Source of the DNA: Selaginella moellendorffii
Taxonomy: Eukaryota > Streptophyta > Lycopodiopsida > Selaginellales > Selaginellaceae
Length of the DNA: 64,000 nucleotides
Direction of reading: 5' to 3'
NCBI RefSeq assembly: GCF_000143415.4
Contig: NW_003314325.1
Coordinates: forward strand, 742,978-806,977
Below the pieces are notes generated by a model that saw only the letters and a list, made by a program, of their open reading frames with translations, did not search any database and was not told the origin of the DNA. Positions 55,268-64,000 of the stretch are shown in pieces; the stretch's first letter is position 1; every line of letters starts with the position of its first letter. The position numbers and the translations under genes are program-made.

Positions 55268-55912
55268 CTAACCTCTAAGCTTCTCCAATGCTTGTCTTAC
55301 ATCTTCAACTCTTGCAATTTCCTTAAGCAGATTGCTTATCTTCTTCAATTCATCATATTTATGCCCTTTCCTGTTTTTGAATGCCCGGATGACAATTCCA
55401 TTGCTGGGCTGCAAGCAAAAGGACTCTGGCTTGTCGTCCACGATAACCGTGTGTCTGAGGTCCCGCCCTAACCTTGAAAGATCTTTCACAACCTTTCTCC
55501 CTCCCACTTCCTTGGGCGAGCATGAATCTCTGTAGAGGCGATGGGTGAAGAGATTCCCAGCTGGGTCGAGCCTATCCAATATCCTGTCCGCATAAGGCTT
55601 CACCGCTCGAGTAAAAACCACGATCTCGTATATTTGACTCATCTCATTTAGAAATGTATCCACACCTGGTCGCTTTGCGACAAGGTAGCGCTGCAATGGA
55701 AGAGTCCTCCCACTGAAGAGCTTGAGGGACGCTGTGGCCTTGTGGGCATGAATTAGTGTCTCGTCCATGTCTAACACAAGCGTGGGTTTCTCCTCCAAAG
55801 CTGGCAGTAGTAGTGGAGAACTGTGTGTCACCTTTACCTTTTTGTTCTTTACTTTGGTCACCATGTCGAGCGTTGCAAAACTCCAATCGCCATATTCTCT
55901 CGCCCTCTTCAT
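55268..55912 (-). CDS. FCP1/SCP-type phosphatase, copy U6
   Basis: Intact 214 residues, same protein as the U5 copy. All catalytic motifs present. Confidence 0.85.
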   Translation of the reverse strand: MKRAREYGDWSFATLDMVTKVKNKKVKVTHSSPLLLPALEEKPTLVLDMDETLIHAHKATASLKLFSGRTLPLQRYLVAKRPGVDTFLNEMSQIYEIVVFTRAVKPYADRILDRLDPAGNLFTHRLYRDSCSPKEVGGRKVVKDLSRLGRDLRHTVIVDDKPESFCLQPSNGIVIRAFKNRKGHKYDELKKISNLLKEIARVEDVRQALEKLRG

Positions 55913-56571
55913 CGCTCTGATAAAAAAGAAAGAAAGAACGCAAGCCCTAATTGTAAAGGATCTTTATAAATCAAATTAAATACACTTTACGAAATATACC
56001 ATAATTCTGGCCGTAGAAAATTTCATGGATTTTTTCTCTCAGGCTCGCTGGTTTTGGAGGTGGGAGCGTTGTCCCGCTTAAATGGCAATCCACAGTTTGA
56101 GAGGAGTATGCGCAGTACTAGTGAACTGAACTTACTGGGAACGAACCTTGACATAACTGAGGATTTGTTCGATTGCATATTCTGGAACGCAGAGAGAGTT
56201 CAGTAGCTTTGGTTCTGACCTCCAGCATGGATGTAAAGCGGATTTGAGTCACTGAAGGCGGAAGTTTGCCGGCTGAGAAAGAATCCAACAGCTCCAAATT
56301 TCCTTTAGCTCCAATCTAAACTCGCCTCAAGATGTTTGTCTTTCGCTGATATCTATTCTGACTTGAGCATTGAGAACGTGTGTTTCATTGTAGATCATTC
56401 CAACCATGGTGGTGAAACCATGGTTATCAACGTTAAGGTGCTACTACTGCCACTGGAGTAAAAGTTTGTGCAAGCTTTTGTGTGAGTTCGTGCTCTTGGA
56501 TGTTTATCTATGGGAGATTGCCCCCTTTGTTTGCTCAATCTATTCTCTTTTCTCTTGGCTCTCCAGAAATT

Positions 56572-56826
56572 ATGGCTCCTACTCGAAAGCTTGTGCTTGC
56601 ATCGCTCCTCTAATGCCTGGTCATCACTGCGGCTTTTGCTGCTGCAGTTTTGTTTAGTTCTTTCTCCAAAATCTCGATAGTTTCTGTGTCCACACCAGCG
56701 ACGACCATGGCGATCCATCAGCAAACTACAGTGCCCAATAGTATAACTCTCTGTGTGTTTTCCATGGCGTTTTTTCTGTGGATCTTAGCCTTCCTTTACA
56801 CGGCTAGGCCATGTTTTGTTCTTTGA
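56572..56826 (+). pseudogene. Small membrane ORF, U7 (stop at codon 14)
   Basis: TAA at codon 14; also a CTC to CCC change (CAGTGCCCAATAG) and the CCATGGCG variant. Confidence 0.55.
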
Positions 56827-56843
56827 AGTTAAGCTTGACTCGA

Positions 56844-57117
56844 GAAAATAAAGTGGTCAAGAAATGGATGATCTTGCTGGCCGGATCTACTCTGCTGGAT
56901 TTGTCACAGTCTTCGCTGGTTGTGAATTTCGAGTCGGAGGACACGTTCATTGACCGTGAAGGCAGCGCTTGCGGCAGTGGAAGCGTATACAATTTCTAGA
57001 TTTTGAGAAGCACTGTTTTCTGCTACATTCAAGTGGCTTGTAGATCCGTGGTGGTATGAACTTGAGGAACGCGAAGTCCTATCTCGATACTGGAGCAAGT
57101 CATGTGTTGTCACCTCG
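56844..57117 (+). pseudogene. HISN3: HISN3 fragment, U7
   Basis: Like U6 in the first block and the IRGG-type second block (TGTAGATCCGTGG, with a stop). Confidence 0.55.
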
Positions 57118-57151
57118 GTAAGTGTTTTATATCAGTCTTGGAATTTAACTC

Positions 57152-58181
57152 TTAACATTGTGTGTGTGTGAGATTAAGTTTTGCTCTGGCATTCTCTCGA
57201 GAGCGAGGAGTGCAATGCGATCGTCTGGATGGCAATGGTGCCGGATTTCGCTCACAAGGGACTCCTCTTGGAAACTCGAGTTTGGTGCCCGGAAGAGGCT
57301 CATCGCTTCTTGGAGGTGGCCAATTCCAGAGATAGGCCGAGAGGAGCACTGTGCGCGCCATCTTGCTCTTGTAAGGCATTCGATCGTAAATAAACTTTGC
57401 ATTTTCAAGATGGTTTCTAGAGGTGAGCATATGGATCATTGTTGCCCAAGAGATGAGCCATCTTTAGGAAGGAATCTAGTGCCTCGTCCAAATGCCCATT
57501 CGAGGCATATGTGCCAAGCATGGAGTTCCAGGCCACCACGTGCCTCTCAAACAAACATTTAGCCTCCTCCAAGCAGCCATGAGGTGCATAGCCGTCGATC
57601 ATAGCCGTAAATGCCACCTCATTAAGATCCGGGGCATCTTCAAAGAGATTCTTTGCTTGCTCCATATGCCCGGCCTGGTGATCATGGTCGTCCATGTTAC
57701 TAGGGCATTCTATCAAAGAGATCTTTAGCTTCATCCAGCCGCTGGTTCTGGCAGTGGCCTTGGATCATGGCCGTCCACGGCGCGTGAGAGATGCCCGTTA
57801 TGGGCCATGGCCGTGCTAGAAACGGGGGTTTGCTCCGGCATGGAGTGGAATACCGCCTCGGCGAGTACATCTCGATCATCGCGATCCAGGTGATGGAATT
57901 CTTTGCAGGGATGCGATCGAAGAGCTGCTTGGCGCGCTGCACGTCCCCGGCCGCGGCTTCAGGTCGTGGCTGCGAATGTAGGCCTGGAGGGTGAGATTCC
58001 AAGAGAAGAGATTGGGATCCGAGGTAGAATCGAAGACCGATCGCGCTTCCTCCAGGCAGCCGCAGCGGCCATACATCTGGACGAGGAGATTTCGCAGGAA
58101 GACGCTGTTGTTGTGGTCGCTGTGAAGGATCTGGGCGATGGATCCGGCGGCCATTGTCGCAAGATGTGACGAGGGCGGCAA
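57152..58181 (-). pseudogene. PPR pseudogene, U7
   Basis: As U1, with a 22-bp loss near 57859 (CTCGGCGAG instead of two CTCGGCGAG/CCGCCTCG runs) shared with U8; this loss changes the frame so that WTAMIQGHCQNQRLDEAKDL is reached in one ORF. Confidence 0.83.
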
Positions 58182-59234
58182 GCTCTTATGCGCATCGCAT
58201 CATGGCCGTTGGATGATGGGGACGTCCGAGGTTCAAGTCCTGGCAGGTTCTAGCTTCCCGATGTTTTTCATGGCATCCCCGATCGCTCAGCTGCACTCCA
58301 AATGCCGGGCGCGCTCGTCAACGACAGAATTAACTTCCTGGACACAAGTGGAAGAGAGCAGGCTGGTTTTCCGGGCGATGGATCAAAAGGATATCATCTC
58401 CTAATGTCTTGCGCAGCTTACGTTTGGGTTGAGCGTCTCAGCGGCAGTGCAAGATCTATCCTATCCGGTAAGCTCTTATTCCGTTTGCTCTCTTCTTGTT
58501 TCTTCGTTTCCAGTTGTGAGTTTTCGATTATGTTGACACGGTTGTGATGATCGGACAAACCAGCACTTTCCAAAAGGACAGCACTATCCATACTTATGGA
58601 AACATCGTCTACATGAAATGCACATCTACTATACGATCTACATCTCGGGCGACTGTCCTAAGTCCATCTACCGGTACAAGAAAACTCATTTATATTTTGG
58701 AGAGAACTAAACGAGTGAAAAATAGGTGGCCATAGAGACTGGAACCCTCCAAATACGCTGCGTTCTAGCTGATAGTCGTCAGCTGCTCTATACCGATGGC
58801 TTTCCAGTAAGAAACGTGTTTAACCGTGTTATATGTGCTTGCTTCAATGGAGCGTCCAACACCGCTCAAACAGGAGGCTTGGACATGCGAGTGATAGTAA
58901 GCAAGATAAGCAGGGTCTGACCTGAGGTTCTGCTCCGCCTCCACCACATCCAGCAGCTGATGATATCTCCAGAGGATCTCAAGGTCTGTCAATCTTTCTC
59001 CTCGAGTTTTAACAAGTTTGTCCTTTTACTGAGATCTTGGTTATCTCTTAAGGTTTCTAAGCAATGCACGGCGTTATTGCTTTCTACAAAGACACCACGA
59101 GAATCCTTGTTAACACTCTCGGATTTCAAAGTTATGGAGGCACACGCTCCATACGTCTGGGTGGGATGTTTTCTCAGAAATCCTGGAGGTCTCGAGTTTT
59201 CTTGACTTTTAGGGAAGGTCAGGTATGGACGTCC

Positions 59235-60089
59235 ATGAGCAAGATGAGATAGCAGTTTCGCAATGGTTTCAAGAAGCATGAGCCGCAGGTCTTCGAGATC
59301 ATAACCTTTCCAAAGTTTGGAATTGGACAGCGTGCGTTTCTCATCCAGACTCAAGGTATGTATGTTTGGAGCTATGGCCGTTGTGCATTTTTTATGGTTT
59401 TTATGTTTTTGATAGAGGGAAACATACTGTGGGACTGCATCTCATTTCTAGACGATGCCACAGTGGAGATAACCAAGTCACTAGGTGGATTGAGAGCGAT
59501 TGCCATTTCTCACCCGTATTACTACAGCACAAACTCTCGATGGAGCGAGGCTTTTGGAGGCGTCCCGGTTTATACCCGCGAATGGTATTGTCTACCTTTG
59601 TTTCTCTCTTTCATTTCGATCTCTCTGTATCCATACTTTTGCAGAGTGGTTTACCAGCACGAAAAGGTGAAGTTCTACTATGGGAGGGACTCACGCTTTT
59701 AGCCATTTTTCTGTTGCACAAATCCTCCACTGGTCTCATGGAGCTCAAGGAGAGGTGTTTTATTCACTGGAGATATCTTACAGGTATAAACTTCTGTCGT
59801 TTACAAACTTTGTTTTCGTTTTGTTTTCCTCACTCCATGTTTGATTTGTAGGTGGGGATGGACAACAAAACAGTGAGCATAATGAGATCGTACCCAAAGT
59901 ATATACCACTCGTCCATGTTTGATTTGTAGGTGGGGATGGACAACAAAATAGTGAGCATAATGAGATCGTATCTAAACTATATACCACTCTTGTCAAGCC
60001 ACACTAAAAGGATAGGCCAGGTGATCGAGCCATGGGATTTTGGGAGGCTCTACATTGCGTTTCAGGACAGAGAGGATGACGCTGCTTAA
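59235..60089 (+). pseudogene. MBL-fold hydrolase pseudogene, U7
   Basis: TAG early (about 59250), VYTREW, DDATVEITKS variant; exon duplication present. The LAIFLLHKSS stretch is shared with U2 and U4. Confidence 0.74.
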
Positions 60090-60296
60090 GCATCACAATT
60101 ATCGATTGACTCTCAAGTAATGAATCAGACTGAAACTCGAGATGTCTTTCTGATTATGATTTGCCATAACATTGTTTCCAAAGTTAAATTGGACATTTGT
60201 TTTTGTGAGGGAGAAAATGCCACAATCAACTTAGAGTGAGCAGTGTTACAGCATACACAGTGGATACATGGAGTTTCTTTTTACAAGATCTTTTGT

Positions 60297-60942
60297 CTAA
60301 CCTCTAAGCTTCTCCAATGCTTGTCTTACGTCTTCAACTCTTGCAATTTCCTTAAGCAGATTGCTTATCTTCTTCAATTCATCATATTTATGCCCTTTCC
60401 TGTTTTTGAATGCCCGGATGACAATTCCATTGCTGGGCTGCAAGCAAAAGGACTCTGGCTTGTCGTCCACGATCACCGTGTGTCTGAGGTCCCGCCCTAA
60501 CCTTGAAAGATCTTTCACAACCTTTCTCCCTCCCACTTCCTTGGGCGAGCATGAATCTCTGTAGAGGCGATGGGTGAAGAGATTCCCAGCTAGGGTCGAG
60601 CCTATCCAATATCCTGTCCGCATAAGGCTTCACCGCTCGAGTAAAAACCACGATCTCATATATCTGACTCATCTCATTTAGAAATGTATCCACACCCGGC
60701 CGCTTTGCGACAAGGTAGCGCTGCAATGGAAGAATCTTCCCACTGAAGAGTTTGAGGGACGCTGTGGCCTTGTGGGCATGGATTAGTGTCTCGTCCATGT
60801 CTAACACAAGCGTGGGTTTTTCCTCCAAAGCTGGCGGTAGTAGTGGAGAACTGTGTGTCACCTTTACCTTTTTGTTCTTTACTTTGGTCACCATGTCGAG
60901 CGTTGCAAAACTCCAATCGCCATATTCTCTCACCCTCTTCAT
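60297..60942 (-). pseudogene. FCP1/SCP-type phosphatase, copy U7 (frameshifted)
   Basis: A single extra A near 60592 (GCTAGGGTCG for GCTGGGTCG) breaks the frame after residue 117 (LDP). DMDET and VVFTRA remain in the first frame; VIVDDKPESF is in the other. The other seven copies are intact, so this is a private mutation or a base-call error. Confidence 0.85.
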
Positions 60943-61601
60943 CGCTCTGATAAAAAAGAAAGAAAGAACGCAAGCCCTAATTGTAAAGGATCTTTATAAA
61001 TCAAATTAAATACACATTACTAAATATACCATAATTCTGGCCGTAGAAAATTTCATGGATGTTTTCTCTCAGGCTCGCTGGTTTTGGAGGTGGGAGCGTT
61101 GTCCCGCTTAAATGGCAATCCACAGTTTGAGAGGAGTATGCGCAGTACTAGTGAACTGAACTTACTAGGAACGAACCTTGACATAACTGAAGATTTGTTC
61201 GATTGCATATTCTGGAACGCAGAGAGAGTTCAGTAGCTTTGGTTCTGACCTCCAGCATGGATGTAAAGCGGATTTGAGTCACTGAAGGCGGAAGTTTGCC
61301 GGCTGAGAAAGAATCCAACAGCTCCAAATTTCCTTTAGCTCCAATCTAAACTCGCCTCAAGATGTTCGTCTTTCGCTGATATCTATTCTGACTTGAGCAT
61401 TGAGAACGTGTGTTTCATTGTAGATCATTCCAACCATGGTGGTGAAACCATGGTTATCAACGTTAAGGTGCTACTACTGCCACTGGAGTAAAAGTTTGTG
61501 CGAGCTTTTGTGTGAGTTCGTGCTCTTGGATGTTTATCTATGGGAGATTGCCCCCTTTGTTTGCTCAATCTATTCTCTTTTCTCTTGGCTCTCCAGAAAT
61601 T

Positions 61602-61856
61602 ATGGCTCCTACTCGAAAGCTTGTGCTTGCATCGCTCCTCTCATGCCTGGTCATCACTGCGGCTTTTGCCGCTGCAGTTTTGTTTAGTTCTTTCTCCAAA
61701 ATCTCGATAGTTTCTGTGTCCACACCAGCGACGACCATGGCGATCCATCAGCAAACTACAGTGCTCAATAGTATAACTCTCTGTGTGTTTTTCATGACGT
61801 TTTTTCTGTGGATCTTAGCCTTCCTTTACACGGCTAGGCCATGTTTTGTTCTTTGA
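61602..61856 (+). CDS. Small two-helix membrane ORF, U8 (open)
   Basis: 84 residues, open like U1 and U2, although the flanking units U3-U7 all carry the codon-14 stop. Confidence 0.4.
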   Translation: MAPTRKLVLASLLSCLVITAAFAAAVLFSSFSKISIVSVSTPATTMAIHQQTTVLNSITLCVFFMTFFLWILAFLYTARPCFVL

Positions 61857-61873
61857 AGTTAAGCTTGACTCGA

Positions 61874-62151
61874 GAAAATAAAGTGGTCAAGAAATGGATG
61901 ATCTTGCTCGCCGGGTCTACTCTGCTGGATTTGTCACAGTCTTCGCTGGTTGTGAATTTCGAGTCGGAGGGACACGTTCATTGACCCTGAAGGCAACGCT
62001 CGCGGCACTGGAAGCGTATACAATTTCTAGATTTTGAAAAGCGCTGTTTTCTGCTAGATTCCAGTGGCTTGCAGGTTGGTGGTCGGTATAAACTCCGGGG
62101 CACGCCGAAGTCCTATCTCGATACTGGAGCAAGTCATGTGTTGTCACCTCG
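61874..62151 (+). pseudogene. HISN3: HISN3 fragment, U8
   Basis: Has several single-base insertions of its own (GGAGGGACACG, GGTCGGTATAAACTCCGGGGC), which break even the conserved blocks. Confidence 0.57.
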
Positions 62152-62184
62152 GTAAGTGTTTATATCAGTCTTGGAATTTAACTC

Positions 62185-63213
62185 TTAACATTGTGTGTGT
62201 GTGAGATTAAGTTTTGCTCTGGCATTCTCTCGAGAGCGAGGAGTGCAATGCGATCGTCTGGATGGCAATGGTGCCAGCTTTTGCTCACAAGGGACTCCTC
62301 TTGGAAACTTGAGTTTGGTGCCGGGAAGAGGCTCATCGCTTCTTGGAGGTGGCCAATTCCAGAGATAGGCCGAGAGGAGCACTGTGCGCGCCATCTTGCT
62401 CTTGTAAGGCATTCGATCGTAAATAAACTTTGCATTTTCAAGATGGTTTCTAGAGGTGAGCATATGGATCATTGTTGCCCAAGAGATGAGCCATCTTTAG
62501 GAAGGAATCTAGTGCCTCGTCCAAATGCCCATTCGAGGCATATGTGCCAAGCATGGAGTTCCAGGCCACCACGTGCCTCTCAAACAAACATTTAGCCTCC
62601 TCCAAGCAGCCATGAGGTGCATAGCCGTCGATCATAGCCGTAAATGCCACCTCATTAAGATCCGGGGCATCTTCAAAGAGATTCTTTGCTTGCTCCATAT
62701 GCCCGGCCTGGTGATATGGTCGTCCATGTTACTAGGGCATTCTATCAAAGAGATCTTTAGCTTCATCCAGCCGCTGGTTCTGGCAGTGGCCTTGGATCAT
62801 GGCCGTCCACGGCGCGTGAGAGATGCCCGTTATGGGCCATGGCCGTGCTAGAAACGGGGGTTTGCTCCGGCATGGAGTGGAATACCGCCTCGGCGAGTAC
62901 ATCTCGATCATCGCGTTCCAGGTGATGGAATTCTTTGCAGGGATGCGATCGAAGAGCTGCTTGGCGCGCTGCACGTCCCCGGCCGCGGCTTCAGGTCGTG
63001 GTTGCGAATGTAGGCCTGGAGGGTGAGATTCCAAGAGAAGAGATTGGGATCCGAGGTAGAATCGAAGACCGATCGCGCTTCCTCCAGGCAGCCGCAGCGG
63101 CCATACATCTGGACGAGGAGATTTCGCAGGAAGACGCTGTTGTTGTGGTCGCTGTGAAGGATCTGGGCGATGGATCCGGCGGCCATTGTCGCAAGATGTG
63201 ACGAGGGCGGCAA
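62185..63213 (-). pseudogene. PPR pseudogene, U8
   Basis: Combines the GATATGG variant of U5, the 22-bp loss of U7 and the EQKLAPLP variant of U5/U6. Confidence 0.83.
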
Positions 63214-64000
63214 GCTCTTATGCGCATCGCATCATGGCCGTTGGATGATGGGGACGTCCGAGGTTCAAGTCCTGGCAGGTTCTAGCTTCCCGATGTTTTT
63301 CATGGCATCCCCGATCGCTCAGCTGCACTCCAAATGCCGGGCGCGCTCGTCAACGACAGAATTAACTTCCTGGACACAAGTGGAAGAGAGCAGGCTGGTT
63401 TTCCGGGCGATGGATCAAAAGGATATCATCTCCTAATGTCTTGCGCAGCTTACGTTTGGGTTGAGCGTCTCAGCGGCAGTGCAAGATCTATCCTATCCGG
63501 TAAGCTCTTATTCCGTTTGCTCTCTTCTTGTTTCTTCGTTTCCAGTTGTGAGTTTTCGATTATGTTGACACGGTTGTGATGATCGGACAAACCAGCACTT
63601 TCCAAAAGGACAGCACTATCCATACTTATGGAAGCATCGTCTACGTGAAATGCACATCTACTATACGATCTACATCTCGGACGACTGTCCTAAGTCCATC
63701 TACGGGTACAAGAAAACTCATTTATATTTTGGAGAGAACTAAACGAGTGAAAAATAGGTGGCCATAGAGACTGGAACCCTCCAAATACGCTGCGTTCTAG
63801 CTGATAGTCGTCAGCTGCTCTATACCGATGGCTTTCCAGTAAGAAACGTGTTTAACCGTGTTATATGTGCTTGCTTCAATGGAGCGTCCAACACCGCTCA
63901 AACAGGAGGCTTGGACATGCGAGTGATAGTAAGCAAGATAAGCAGGGTCTGACCTGAGGTTCTGCTCCGCCTCCACCACATCCAGCAGCTGATGATATCT

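Larger units (their letters stand above)
22563..64000 (+). repeat. Head-to-tail tandem array of a ~5.0-kb unit (U0-U8)
   Basis: Unit starts, taken at the same arbitrary point: 22563 (U0), 26338 (U1), 31342 (U2), 36351 (U3), 41359 (U4), 46397 (U5), 51430 (U6), 56482 (U7), 61512 (U8, cut by the window end). Full units are 5004, 5009, 5008, 5038, 5033, 5052 and 5030 bp. U0 is 3775 bp because of an inversion with internal loss. Copies look nearly identical by eye, differing by scattered substitutions and small indels. Each unit holds, in order: a small membrane ORF (+), a HISN3 fragment (+), a PPR pseudogene (-), an unrecognised segment, an MBL-fold pseudogene (+) and an FCP1-like phosphatase gene (-). 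No reverse transcriptase, transposase or LTR was seen in the unit. Confidence 0.95.
61512..64000 (+). repeat. Array unit U8, cut by the window end
   Basis: Follows U7 without a gap and runs to the last base, so the array continues outside the window. It reaches as far as the stretch before the MBL pseudogene. Confidence 0.9.

Noticed and set aside
22563-64000. CRISPR-like, rDNA or satellite array
   Set aside because: Unit is 5 kb and gene-derived, with no rRNA similarity and no short spaced repeats.

Overview
The window is nuclear DNA of a land plant with a compact genome. Introns are mostly 50-70 bp, neighbouring genes are often about 100 bp apart, and the gene set is plant-specific: chlorophyll synthase, plant CLASP, peroxisomal-type copper amine oxidase, 3-ketoacyl-CoA reductase, a DUF761 protein and PPR sequences. 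This fits a lycophyte such as Selaginella best. The species is an inference from gene architecture, not a database result.

Positions 1-21.2 kb hold ordinary single-copy genes. In order they are: the 3' end of a glucose-6-phosphate dehydrogenase gene (+); CLASP (+); a small glycine-rich secreted protein (+); an RCC1-repeat protein (+); a membrane/DUF761 protein with a 17-residue triplicate (+); a plant SelK-like ER protein (-); chlorophyll synthase (-); a copper amine oxidase (+); a KCR-type 3-ketoacyl-CoA reductase (-); and a six-helix membrane protein that matches the bacterial SdpI family (+). Chlorophyll synthase/amine oxidase and KCR/SdpI are divergent pairs with very short shared promoters. 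Amine oxidase and KCR converge on a 125-bp spacer that holds a duplicated telomere-like box. Three introns use GC-AG borders. The genes do not form one pathway.

Positions 21.2-22.56 kb are an AT-rich island without genes but with nested palindromes.

From 22.56 kb to the window end (41.4 kb) lies a head-to-tail array of a unit of about 5.0 kb: one rearranged partial unit (U0), seven full units (U1-U7, 5004-5052 bp) and a cut-off ninth (U8). Each unit is a patchwork of pieces of unrelated genes: a small two-helix membrane ORF, a histidine-biosynthesis (HISN3/HisA) fragment, a frameshifted PPR gene (-), an unrecognised stretch, a decayed metallo-beta-lactamase-fold gene (+) with a duplicated exon and splice acceptor, and a single-exon FCP1/SCP-type phosphatase (-). 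The phosphatase reading frame is intact in seven of eight copies, whereas most other pieces are broken, so the array can be read as amplification of a phosphatase gene. U0 carries an internal inversion and keeps a PPR segment that all later units lost. Indel markers are shuffled between units, which suggests unequal exchange or gene conversion.

The main points for a second look are the array and its phosphatase, and the SdpI-like gene.
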